Notes: a model not told the origin generated them from the letters alone. A stretch of DNA of 64,000 nt from Trissonchulus latispiculum (GCA_030248195.1 JASAND010019824.1:17084-81083), one strand, 5' to 3'. Counted from the first letter of the stretch, positions 35,030-46,369 are shown. A program made the numbers and translations.

Positions 35030-35668
35030 GGGTCTTTCCCATTATCCCCCCCATAGCTTCGTAGAAGTACTGAAGATGCACACTTTGACGGATTGAGTTG
35101 AAATTTGGTAGGGGTAGTTTTTCGGACCTGCTGATTTCAAAGATGCAAAAATTTTAAAATTTAAAAAATTTTTAAAAATTTTAAAATTTTAGTTTGGTAA
35201 GGGGGGGGACCAAGAGGAACCAAAAAATATTTCGTCTTCGATTTTGCTGAAAAGATGTATATAGGGGTTTTCGGGGTCGTAGAACACGAATTTGAAATCC
35301 TTTTTCGATCCAGCTTTTCGTTAGCTCAGGCTAAGCTTACATCTTAAGCTTAGAACTTTAGCTTATATTGAGCTAACAAAAAGCTGGATCGAAAAACGGA
35401 TTTCAGATTAGTGTTCTACGACCCCGAAAACCCCTATATGCATCTTTTCAGCAAAATCGAAGACGAAAAATTTTTTGGTTCCTCTTGGTCCCCCCTTACC
35501 AAACTAAAATTTTAAAATCTTTAAAAAATTTTTTAAATTTTAAAATTTTTGCATTTTTGAAATCAGCAGGTCCGAAAACCTACCCCTACCAAATTTCAAC
35601 TCAATCCGTCAAAGTGTGCATCTTCAGTACTTCTACGAAGCTGTGGGGGGGGATAATGGGAAAGACCC
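35030..35668. mobile_element. Fold-back element, variant with different outer arms
   Basis: The ends are GGGTCTTTCCCATTATCC and its complement, with a perfect 8-bp TSD, GCAGATAT (35022-35029 and 35669-35676). The core (ATATAGGGGTTTTCGGGGTCG, CGAATTTGAAATCC, AGCTTTTCGTTAGCTCAG) is the same as in copies 1 and 2. The outer arms are different, with ACTTTGACGGATTGAGTTG and an AAATTTTAAAATT block instead. It is therefore a mosaic sharing the core and the terminal GGGTCTT. Confidence 0.92.
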
Positions 35669-35679
35669 GCAGATATTTG

Positions 35680-36225
35680 GGGTCTTATCTCGATTACCCT
35701 CCCCCACCACTCAAAATCCTTAAAACTTGACCAAATGAGCTACAATTATGTAGGTGTGGGTATGTTTTCGATTACGCTGAGTTCAAATATCGCCAAGTTT
35801 TTCGATTTCGCGAAATTAGTTTTTTCGATTTCTACGGGAGGACCAAGGGAAACCGAAAAATTTTTTGTTTTCGATTTTGCTGAACAGTTGCATAGAAAGG
35901 TTTTCGGGTCGTAGAACACGCCTATCTGAAATCCGCTTTTCTTTTCAGCATTTCGTTACTCAGTATATATGTATTAGCTAACAGCTTACGCGTATAGTGA
36001 GCTAACGGAAAGTAAATCCAAAAACTGACTTCAGATGCGTGTCCTGTATACAACTTTTTCAAAACAAACTTTTTGCGTTTCCCTTGGTGTCGAAAAAATT
36101 CAGTTTAGCTGAATCGAAAAAACTGAACTCAGCGTGGTCGAAAACATACCCATAACCCCAAATTTTAGCTCATTTGATCAAGTTTTAGGGATTTTAAGCG
36201 GTGGGGAACTAATCGAGACAAGACC
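35680..36225. mobile_element. GGGTCT fold-back element, older copy 3
   Basis: It starts GGGTCTTATCTCGATTACCC only 11 bp after the neighbouring variant ends, and its right end reads AATCGAGACAAGACC. Arm and core phrases are all present but diverged, and the right arm is shortened. No matching TSD was found, in keeping with an older or right-truncated insertion. Confidence 0.75.
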
Positions 36226-37132
36226 GTGAAGAGGAAGTTCCTTGTAGCGGTCGGTCATATGACTCTGCTAGATAGGTAGATACTTAAGGAAATCTGACGC
36301 TTTACGTAGAGAGGATTACTCTTTTCAAAGTTAGGTAGCAGAAGTACGTAGGTGTGTATACCTTTTTTTAGACGGATATGTACTCATGTGATTGTGCAGC
36401 TATTCTATATTCATTATATATGAGTTACGCACATATGATGGATATATATCCATCATTAGCTAGGTTAGCTAACAGTTATATACTTACTGTGCATATAATA
36501 TACCACAATGAGGAACACAGAAGCTCACAAACTTGTTTCTGATTCTTTCCTTCTCCCATCTCCCCTCTTTCCGTCGCTTTTTTCCATTTCATTCTACGTA
36601 GCCAGCTTGTCTATATTTTTCCCTTCTATAGTGTTCTCATATTATGTATATACGTATATGTGAGCATATGTATATATACGTACTGTGTGTGTGTAGAATA
36701 ATATATGATACACATAAAATGCATGCATATATGAGTTGTCTCTCTCTTTCACCCTGGTAAAGCATTTGGTTCTGTGTGGTTCTCCCCCCCCCCTTTCTGC
36801 CGTTGGAAATTTTTTATAGATTTTTTGTCTTCTAGGGATATCCATACACAGTGGTGAGTGTAGTCATTTTTTCTGCGCTCTCCCTCGTAAAAGTACTCGT
36901 ATGTAGCCGTCATGTGCCATGCTCGTGTTTTGTGCTTAAGCTGGCTCTGTTGTAGCACATATATATATAGGCGCCTCAGCCTTAGCTTTTTATCTGGCTT
37001 GATTCAGCTCATCTCATCTGCCCTCTTTTCAGCGTTTACTGTAGTGGCTAGGCTAGATAATTATCATTTTTCTGAGTTGAGATACAGTTTTTGATGTATG
37101 AATAGATATGGCTATTTTTCATAGTCAGTTGA

Positions 37133-37182
<50 letters not shown>

Positions 37183-38156
37183 GAGTACGTATATATATAT
37201 GTATACGTATTATACATGTATATATATAGTAGGGAATGGTTTTTGGTTTGGTTCTCTTCTTTCCATTTTTGGGATAGCAGGCAACAGATGGTCTAAGCTT
37301 TTTAAACTGTTTTTAAGTACGTATAATGCTGACAGAAAGATTAAAATGCCAGTTTGTATTATGAAAACTGTTTTTCAAAAAATTCATATAATTTTTAGTG
37401 GTTCTAAAGTCCTCCAATACGTGTGTGTTTGTGTTTAGGAGTAAAAGATGGAATGCACAATTTTCTTCGAACCCTACTACAATTACAAGGTGTATGCAGG
37501 TTTTCTCTTCAAGACGCTTTTTTGCAAACCTCTCTATATATATGCAATGGCTTTTTATAACGCTCTTTTTTGTTCATCCTAACCTTGTAGTTTATATTAT
37601 TTTGTTTTTCGTGATCAAATACCGGATTTCCCAAATTCCGCTGCTTTTCTGCATTTCCTCAAATTGCGATGGCCCATTAGGTTTTTTGTAAACCTTTTGC
37701 GAATTAAAAAAAATTATATATATGCTTGCTTTCCTTTAGTTTTCTCCATATCACCAAATTCTTCTCCATACAATTACATTCGTATATAACAAATTTTAAT
37801 TAACACAGACATCACCCTCCCTTAGCTCAGTCTTAGAATGCTCTCTGCAGCAAGCTCGAATTCTGATTCCGACCAACTTGAGCTTAGATTTTCATTATTT
37901 TTCTTCATTTGTAAATATTTCCTTCACGATATTGTTTATATATATATATATATAATGGACAGACAGACAGACAGTGTGTATATTGCTGAAAATGTATATA
38001 TATATATAACGTCGATAATCCCACGAACAAAACATTTTACTAGTCAAGCAAGGTTTGCAACAACGTCGAAAAAACTGTTCAGATATACACTTAATTTATT
38101 TTCTCTGTGTGTGTGTGTGTGTGTTAACTTATACCCTGTTTGTTTCTTTGTTGCAG
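36226..38156. other. Sequence upstream of hunchback; intron or promoter region
   Basis: No coding gene is seen. A long (TA)n tract lies at about 37133-37180 and a (GT)n tract at 38106-38124. The stretch ends in a convincing 3' splice site, TTTGTTTCTTTGTTGCAG, at 38156, so at least the last part is probably intronic and the first hunchback exon(s) and promoter lie further upstream. Confidence 0.55.
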
Positions 38157-38219
38157 GTCTAATCTGTGGAGGTTTGATGCCATAACTACCTCATCATATC
38201 TGCATTTAATTCAGGGATC
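38157..38219 (+). other. hb: 5' untranslated end of the hunchback coding exon
   Basis: The exon start is inferred from the polypyrimidine tract and CAG at 38156. A TGA in frame with the main start lies at 38175, so translation cannot begin further upstream in this exon. An ATG at 38177 opens a two-codon frame (ATG CCA TAA, 38177-38185) before the main ATG. Confidence 0.7.
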
Positions 38220-41200
38220 ATGTCCTCATCTCACTATGAGAATGTCGTGGAGAGTGGGGGAAAGGTCCCCAGTTGGCCCAGTCTAAGGAATTCCTTTCAG
38301 GCCCCTCCACCTCCACCTCCCGGGTCCTATAACGGTTTTCATCTGAGCGGGCCACCGTCCTCCTCTAGTCAGCCCCCAGGCCCAGGTCCGGGACTTCAGG
38401 GACCATCTCCGCATCTGCATTCCGGCGGGGGACCGTCCTATCCTCACCACCACCACCACCACCAGCTGAACGGTGTGAGCCAGGCAGCGGCGGCCGCAGC
38501 AGCTGCAGCGGGCTTCATTGGGACAGGTGGCGGACCGGGAGCGACGGGCGTTGTTCAGGACACCTGGCAGTCTCTCCCCCTGAGCGCCGCCGCCTTCAAC
38601 TGGGACAACGAGTCCGCCCGGGCCGTTCGAGCCGCTGTGGCAGTCAACGCGGCCAACTACCTCAACTGTGCCACCTTTGCTACCTCCGGAGGACCTCCTA
38701 CCCTTTCCAATCATCATCAGCACCATCAGCAACAGCAGCAGCAACAGCAAATTATGAACTCTGCCAGACTCGGGGACCATCACCATATCTCGCCTCGTGG
38801 CGGGGCCACGGGAGGGCCGTCAGGGGGCGGCCCACAACTGTTGCATCACTGGTCCCCCGGGCGGACACCGGGCCATCAGCCACAGGCGTCACCGATTGCT
38901 GCCGGACTGGGACTGCATCTGTCGCCGGCAGCCGATGACGGGAGGTCGGGGGCCGTCTCCTCATCAGCGTCGAAACTTCCGCCGCCCGCCTCGCCTCGAC
39001 ATCAGGGTCTGCGACTGCCCACGGCCAACAATCTTGGCTCACCAGGGGCCGGTGCGGGGGGCGATCTGCCCAGCATGCTGGATCGCTACGTCGGAGGTTC
39101 CGGTCTACATCCGGCACTCACCTCCCCAGGGGCCGGTACCCCACTCCCGGCAGCCAACAAACTGTTGACTCCCCGACCCTCGCCCGGCTCTGGGGGAGCC
39201 GCTGGAGGACATCTGGGACATCATGGTGGTGGCGGCGGTCTGCCACAACTGTTCTCCGCCCTGGAATCCCCCCCGTCGGCTCCCCCCTCCCAGCTCCACC
39301 TACCCTCTCCCTCAGCCTCCTCAAATCAAACGACTCCTCATCATCCAAATCTCCCGTCTACCGTGCCCGCCTCTTCTTCGTCTGCTTCTTCGTCCGATTT
39401 GGCTTCAAAACCATCTCAGGAATTCATGACTCGCTATTCCTCTAGTCTCGAGCTTAGCCTTCCACCGCTGTCCAGCGGTGGCGGCGGTTCTGGTGGCGGT
39501 CTGGCAACGCTGGCTGCGGCTTCTGCGGCTGCAGCCACTCTTGGCGCCACCGGAGCGCCGCCCAAGAACGGACCCCTGCCTTCGCCCTCAGGCAACGGGG
39601 CCTACTCAGGATCGGCTCTGCTACAGTCATCACTGGATTCTTCAGGGCCTGGAGATGGTTTAGCCGGGGGGCCCGCTGCCGCCCTCCTGTCTCCCAGTAA
39701 ACTGGCCCCTCATACCCCGATTGCTCAACGGATCACGCCTTCTTCTGTTTCTGGTTCGTCTGCTTCGTCTGGTCACGGGATTGTCGGGTCCTCCTCAGCC
39801 TTCACTCCACTCAGCATCACGCCTGTCCTGGTCACCTCCTCCTCCGCCGCCTGTTCTGCCAGCGCGGGGACACCTGGCGGGGCCGTCGCTGCTCCGAACA
39901 GCTGTCCTTCCTCAAAGCCTCCTGCCTTCTGCTCACCGTCCTCAGCCGGAGGTGCCTTCAGTAGTCCTCGGACCTCCGCCGGCACCAATCACAATCACAG
40001 TGCTAGTCTGATCAGTGAAGTGGAACGACGCATTCAGATGCTGGAGGCTATGGATACGACCCCTGGGACGGGGCGGATCTCCCCTCACTATCAGCAGATC
40101 TCTCCACCGGCCGCCAATGGACCTGAAGAGCTTGACGAAGGAGAAGGGGGCCATCCTAAGCTTAATGGTGGTCTTCTGGTGTCGTCGACGGCGGAAGAGG
40201 GCGGTAAACCGTTGGCGACGGCTTCCGCTGCTGAGTCCATGGAAGTGGTGAGCACAACGAGGAGGAGCAGCAGCACAGCTGGAGATCACCATCTGGATCG
40301 CCGTCCCAAGTCTGCCCTAAACGGGGGTCCGGAGGAGCCAATGGATCAGCAACAGCACGGCGGCTATGACCTGGTCCCTCCCGGTCGGGTGAAACAGGAA
40401 CCAGGCATTGCCATGGAAGAGGAGGTGGAGCAGGAGCAGGAGGAGAGGAGCAACGGATGCGGGAGTCTCCTGGGGAGCCCCTCAGGCGCCGTTTCGCTGG
40501 CCTCCCTATCCAGTGCCAGCCTGGAATATATTCGGAATCTGGAGGCGGCCAAACGTCTAGAGGCCAAGATTGCCAACGAACAGCATCGAGCCCCGCCCCC
40601 CAAACGAGCCTCTGTGGTGACTCTGGCTAGTGCGGCGGCGGCGGCGGGGGCAACGGGAAGTCCCTCTAATCTGATGGCTGCCGCTGAAGCACTCCAGCAG
40701 GCCTCCATGGTGGGCCCTGGGGCTCGCTCCGGGTCTGGATCTCTTCTGCCGCCTGCCCTGGTCCAGGAGTCTCCCACCTCCTCTTCCTCACTTCTGATGA
40801 CCAGTCACCAGGAACTGGGAAATCATCAGCATCATCATCATTCTCAGCATCACTCTGGGCTCCTGACCTCAGGCGGGGTCAGCCTGGGGACAGCTCTGGG
40901 TATGAACTCTCAGGTCTCAGGAATCAGCAACATTGCCAGTACCTCAGCCTCGGGGGGTTCGGGTATCTCACAGCTCCAGCTGACGGCTCTCTCTGCCTTT
41001 CAGTCCCCGCCGCTCCCCGCCTCCACCTCCTCCTCCGCCGGGTCCACGCCGACCGGAGGAGCCCCGCCTCCCGCCGGCTTCCCGTCCCACTTTCCGTCCC
41101 TCAGCTCTGGGCTGTCCGGGTCAGGCGCCCTGGGCGGACCCTCCACCGGGGGCATGCATCGTTGTGATATCTGTGGCTTTGAGTGCGCCTCCAAGTTTCA

Positions 41201-44200
41201 CTTCAACTCCCACATGAACACCCATTCGGACCATAAGTGTGACTACTGTGACTACACCTCTCGCACCGAGGGCCGGCTGAAACGTCACATGAAAGACTTT
41301 CACACGCATCCGATGCCGTCGATGGCACAGCGAGGGGCGACCGGGGCCCCCGACTCGAGCGGGGACGCGTCCCTTCTGGACACTTCTCGGGACGATCTGA
41401 CCACACCCAATTCTGTGGAGGAGGAGATTGAGCAGCATCTCCAGATTGCCACGGCAGCGGCCCAGGAAGTGCCGCTCCTGTCCAGCGCGGAGGGCGGGCC
41501 GGCCAACGGGACGGCCCTGGTGGCCAAGCCCAAGACCCACAAGTGCAAAAAGTGTGGTCATGTGTCCCGGAGCAAGAAGGAGAGCTGGGACCATGCCACC
41601 ACCCATATCAAGCATGAGAAGATCCTACGCTGTACCAAGTGCCCCTTTGTGACCGAGTATAAGCACCATCTGGAGTACCATCTGCGGAACCACTTCAACT
41701 CCAAGCCGTTCAAGTGTACCAAGTGCAACTACACCTGCGTCAACAAGTCCATGCTCAACTCCCACATGAAGAGTCATTCCAGTTTCTATCAGTATCGCTG
41801 CGCGGACTGTACCTATGCCACCAAGTACTGTCACAGTCTCAAACTTCATCTGCGCAAGTACAACCACTCCCCGGCCTCTGTGGTCAGTCCGGACGGCACC
41901 ACCATCGATGCCCATGCCATCGATGTCTATGGGAATCGCCGGGGCCCCCGACCAAAGCGCCTCTCCGAGTCGTCGGGTGGCGGCGGGCCGTCCATGGGAT
42001 TTCTGGGAGACGGTGGAGACTCCTGCTCCGGCAGTGGTCTGGGCGGCTCCTCCAACGGCACGCCCACCTCTGCCCACCTGCATCGACGCCCTGGGATGCC
42101 CTTCTCCACCATTGATCTGCTGCATAGCAGTCTGCTGAACAGTGTGGGTCTGGAAGGCCTACTGGACACCCCGCCGCCTGGCTCCAGTCTGAAGCTGGGG
42201 GGTCCTGGAGTTGCAGGGGCGGCCCCGTCCGGTCTGGGCCGGCCGGCCAATCAGCTGCAGCTGCCCACGGTGAGCAGTCTCAGTGCCCTGGCCGGGGCTG
42301 GCTCGGGGTCCCATCTGCAGAGCCCGCCAGACTCCGGGAGCCAGGCGCTCCAGCAGTGCTGCGTCTGCTATCGCCCCTGTCGATCCAAGGAGGAATCCAT
42401 CTCCCATCTGATCAGTGATCATCCGGATGTGCTGAGTCGAATCAGTCGAGAGCTGGGCGCCCGCAACGCCCTGGGGCTCAGTCCCACGACGGGGGGCGCT
42501 GCCCCCTCCATTTCCTCCTACCTGGACGGACTGAATCATCACCCGCAGCCGCAACCGCAGCACCTCGGTGGACTGGGTCATCTGGGCGGTGACCATTCAT
42601 CCCCGCCGGGGATGGAGCCTCATGCAGCCGGCGGCGGCCGGGATCTGATACAGCGACTGATTGCAGCAATGCAACAGCAACAACAGCAGCAACATCTCAG
42701 CTCAGCCTCCCTGACACCGCCGATGAGCAGCTCCATCGAGGCCACCCTCAATGCCATGATGGAGAACTCATCCCTGCTGACGACGGCTGGGGTTGGCGCC
42801 GGTGGCGGTCTGAGTTCCAGTTCTGAGTCGGCCACCTCCACACCGCAGCAGGACGTCACCGACACTGTCGGAGGCACCATCTCCAGCGCTCCCGGGCCCG
42901 CGTCCAGCGGCATCGGCGCCCTGCCCGCGGCCTCCATCCTCAACTATCCTCGCTCTCAGTCGGAGAATCTGGACATCTCCGGATCGCTGGCCTTGGCTCG
43001 TCGTCGCAAAGAGTCTGACCTCCTGGCCTCTCAGGGAAACAGTCCGGCCCCGCTCCTGGGCGCTGGGGCTTCCGGAGACAATCTCTCCTCCCGGCATTCC
43101 GGCTCGCCGGCCTCCGGTCTGACCAAGTCGCCCTGTTCTGGCGGCGGAAAGTCTGGAGACGAGGGGACTGGCGGTGATCAGGGCTCGTCCTCCTCCTCGG
43201 GTGGCTCGAGTCGCCGAAAGGGCAAGGCGCCCAATCGTCTGGATCGAATTGCCTGGATGCTGCAGCGGACTCAGAACCATGCTGGGGGCTCTTCAGGGTC
43301 TGGTCGGAGCGCTTCCTTTCCGCCGCGGGCCAACAGTCAGGAGCCTCAGGGCTCCACCTCCTCCCGCGGGGGCGATGGGCACTCGGAGGAACGGGCCACG
43401 TCCACGCCCAGCCCCGTCCTGAACAACATGGAGACCCTGGAAGGCGGACCCATCTATGAGACTATCAGTCCCATTACTACCTCTCAAGGTTGGTTGTTTT
43501 AAAAACTTTAATTTTAACTTGATTTTAAGGTCTGTATTTCAATGTCCATGTATTTTCTAGTGGCTTTGTTAAACGCTTAAAGCTTACATTCCAATCAAAG
43601 CAGACATGATTTTCAATTGTTGCGGCTATGTTTGTAAACATTGCTAAAATCGCTAAAAATGACTAATTTTAAGTGGTTTGTAGGCTAGAATAGGGAAAAC
43701 GTCGTAGAAGCACCGAGGAAACGGCAAAACTATTTGAATATTTTGGGTTAAAATGGTAAAATTTGGCAATTTTTGGGGTTGGGGGAGAGGTCAAAATTTA
43801 TGGGGGCATTTCATTGGAGCCCCCCCTCCAAAGGTGGACAAGGGGGGGAAGGGGGGAATTCCCCCCCCTCGGCGATGTCGTCCACAAGGGGTCGCGAAAT
43901 TGCTCCCACAAGGGGTAAGAAAGTTGGCCACAAGAGGTAAGACAAAAAATAGGTATTACGGGCTAAAATTTCCAAAAATTTTCCGGCTTCGCCGAATTTT
44001 TTCACGTAAAATCACTTGTTTTGCTAAAAAAGCTCCGAAAAACGTGTTTTGGCTAAAAAATCGCTGTTTTTTGTTAAATATCTCAAAAATAGCTTAAAAC
44101 TCGCTTTCAAAGGTACCCCTACCCCTAAGAAAAATCGCTCTCACAAGGGGTACCCAAATTTGCTTCTTCAAGGGTCAGTGAAATTTGACCTCCCGTTCAG

Positions 44201-44950
44201 GCATGCCCCCTTCCCCTAGTAAAGGTAAGCCAGGTTTTTCTCTTTCCGCTGGTTACAAAACCATCTAGATAGATTTAGCATAAATTTCAGTCATGGCTAT
44301 TTTGATTTTACTATTTGAACACTTATTCAACGTTTCCTATCACAGTTGTTCTTATTTCAGATTCGGTCATAACCTCTCTGGACAGTGGTTCTCCCATGAG
44401 CACGACAGGGACCGGCGGCGCCGCGGCCTGTGGCGGGGGACCGTCTCAGTATCGATCCGGAAGTGTGCCACTCTTGAGCTCGATGACAGCCACCACCGAT
44501 GGACAACCGGCGGCTGCGGCAACTCGTACCCCCTCAGCGCCCGCGGAGCTCCCCTGGGGACTCCGGGGAATGGAGGGGGCGCCTCCATCTACCCTCCACC
44601 CCTCCGGGGATGAGGAGGAGGAGGGGGAAGTGAGCGGGGGCGCAGAGGAGGAGCCTCCTCCCCCCAGGACGGCCTGTGATCCGAGTCTCCCGCCCTGTCG
44701 CCACCTGGAAGAGTGCCAGGAGTGCCGGGGGCGCCATCAGGTCTCGACTGCCCCTGCTCCACCGCCGCGCCTCCCCCTCCGGGGGGAGCATCGCTGTGAG
44801 CATTGTGGGATCAGTTTCGAGAATCACATCATGCATACCATTCATGCTAGTCACCACAGTGAGGGCAATCCACTGCACTGCATTGTGTGCAAGATGGACT
44901 GTCGCGACCCTGTGGACTTCTATGTACACTTCTATGCTCAGCATAAGTGA
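38220..44950 (+). CDS. hb: Hunchback-like C2H2 zinc-finger transcription factor (two coding exons)
   Basis: A nuclear DNA-binding regulator; Hunchback proteins act in axial patterning and in neuroblast timing in insects. The coding exons are 38220-43488 and 44361-44950; joining them gives 1953 codons including the stop (1952 residues). Fingers 1-2 are at about 982-1028, ending [14 protein letters not shown]. The diagnostic four-finger block is at about 1109-1215, with [25 protein letters not shown] and [14 protein letters not shown], followed by [14 protein letters not shown]. An atypical finger lies at about 1380-1401. The C-terminal pair is at about 1902-1951 in exon 2, ending [11 protein letters not shown]. 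The remainder is low-complexity sequence rich in Gly, Ser, Ala, Pro, His and Gln. VKQE at 724-727 fits a sumoylation consensus. At more than twice the length of Drosophila Hb it is unusually long. Ikaros-family relatives share the C-terminal finger pair, but the middle block is specifically Hunchback. Confidence 0.95.
43489..44360 (+). other. hb: hunchback intron (872 bp)
   Basis: The donor is CAAG|GTTGG at 43488/43489 and the acceptor is CTTATTTCAG|AT at 44360/44361. Exon 1 ends one base into a codon and exon 2 supplies the other two (G+AT = Asp), so the frame is kept into the C-terminal finger exon. Unspliced, the frame would stop at 43500-43502 and lose the C-terminal fingers. Confidence 0.85.
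43700..44215. mobile_element. Transposon-like sequence within the hunchback intron
   Basis: G- and C-homopolymer blocks around 43790-43875, repeated CACAAGGGGT phrases (about 43885-43930 and again at 44132-44165) and a TTCCGGCTTCGCCG hairpin near 43980 resemble the interior of the CTGGGC element at 31076-31491. Clear terminal repeats and a TSD were not found. Confidence 0.5.
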
Positions 44951-45439
44951 TTACGTAGCCGATTAGCGGATTGTCCGATATGATCGATTCATATGGATTA
45001 GTCATATAGGTAACTTTAACTTACTGCGCATATATATATATATACGTACGTAGTTTGTGTTACTGGATGTAAGACACAGTAGATGTGACGGCTGTTGTTT
45101 GATGCTTAAGCTCCGGCATAAATCTTCCGAAACCGGTGTAGGGGTATTAAATCTGTAATTTGAATTGGGCGAATAGGCTACGCATTATGAATGCATAATG
45201 TACCAAAAGTCATCTTGTGGCAATGATCTGGTAATGAACCAAGTTGAGAGACTATATTGAAAGCTCTAGTGGCATATAGTAAAGCTGAGATCGAAGCCCG
45301 TTGAATAGATTCGCGTGGTATTGGGAAGATTTTCCTGAAGATTTCATTATTGCTCCAGGAAAATCTGAGAAAGCAGAAAATCTAATTTGGTCTTTGTCTA
45401 AAAGTTTGGCTACGAAGAACAATACTTGGATTTCTTATT

Positions 45440-45447
45440 TGTATATA
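45440..45447 (+). promoter_or_regulatory. Candidate Pumilio site TGTATATA
   Basis: An exact UGUANAUA in the predicted 3' UTR, context TTATTTGTATATACATT. Such octamers also arise by chance in the TA-repeat-rich DNA here, so this one is weak alone. Confidence 0.4.
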
Positions 45448-45738
45448 CATTTTGTATACAGTTATGCTGTCCAGTTTTTTGATTTTTCAGATTTGCAAAG
45501 AATCTTTCTCCTATTCCTATTCCTTACGGTAATCTGCCATCTTCAGCTCATGGTACTACACTATCTCATTTACATTATTCTTAGTCTCTCTACTGTGGAC
45601 TATTTTCTTGAGGATGTGAACCACCCTGCAGTTTATCCAGAAATATCATTATTTCTGTCATATACAGAAGCCTGAATCCATACAACTCAGTTTCCCCCCC
45701 CCCTGGTACCCTCCTCAGCTCGTTGCTTTTCTGCTTCT

Positions 45739-45746
45739 TGTACATA
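45739..45746 (+). promoter_or_regulatory. Candidate Pumilio site TGTACATA
   Basis: The context CTTGTACATAA matches the box-B core UUGUACAUAA of the Drosophila hunchback Nanos response element. A GTTGC lies 12 bp upstream, one base off box A. Confidence 0.5.
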
Positions 45747-46078
45747 ATTTCTAATTATTTCTTTATTATGAATTCTATATTCTATGAACACTTCCCCCTC
45801 CTCCAGAACGTGGCCCTTCCCCCCCCCCACCGCCCTTTCATGATGGTAATCAGCTTTCTGTGTTTTTGCTGTTGTTTATGGCTCGCTATTGTGTGGGAAT
45901 TAATCCGTTTTGATTGTATGTATGCATCGGATTGGAGTTGTTTTGCAGCCCCCCCCCTCCCGACTCCTTCGTATCATTTCTACTATACATTCTATAGGAC
46001 GACCTATAGCTGTAGTATATAGTTTATGGTATTAATTTTTGTCCACTGTTTTTGACTGTATGTATAATGTTTTGCTTT

Positions 46079-46092
46079 GTTGTTTGTACATA
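46079..46092 (+). promoter_or_regulatory. Candidate Nanos response element (box A + box B)
   Basis: GTTGT is followed directly by a second half reading TTGTACATA, so both boxes of the Drosophila hunchback element are present with compressed spacing. Nanos and Pumilio repress maternal hunchback mRNA through this element in Drosophila. Function here is inferred from sequence and gene identity only. Confidence 0.5.
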
Positions 46093-46363
46093 GAGTCTAT
46101 TTTTGTTCAAATGATTGGTATTGTATTTGTACGACTGTTTTTTTATTTATGACCGTATCTACCTTCCTCTTATCACAGTGTAATTTTTTGTTCTAGTAGT
46201 TTCTTCTTCTTCTATAAGTAGGCTTTGTACTATATTTCTGTGACATATATATATACTCACTATATTTGCTTCTACGTACCTCATTCGGCATAGCTTTTAT
46301 TTTTGTCTTCTTTTGGGGTGGGAATACTTCTGGTTATCCTAGGTTTTAATCTTTCTACCTCCT

Positions 46364-46369
46364 AATAAA
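46364..46369 (+). terminator. Candidate poly(A) signal AATAAA
   Basis: A canonical hexamer about 1.4 kb after the hunchback stop, followed by GU-rich TTGGTGTTCTT. Confidence 0.45.

Larger units (their letters stand above)
44951..46369 (+). other. hb: Probable hunchback 3' untranslated region
   Basis: This follows the TGA at 44948-44950 with no further coding potential and runs to the first good AATAAA. It is U-rich and carries three exact UGUANAUA motifs. The true 3' end could be further downstream, at the AATAAA at 47975. Confidence 0.6.

Noticed and set aside
38283..43487. Many open frames of 60-170 codons on other frames of the hunchback exon
   Set aside because: These are shadows of the GC-rich, repeat-rich coding exon; none has a recognisable domain and the zinc fingers are in one frame only.
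43503..43503. Hunchback protein ending at the stop at 43500-43502
   Set aside because: The canonical donor and acceptor keep the frame exactly and add the conserved C-terminal finger pair in the next exon, so the spliced form is the expected product.
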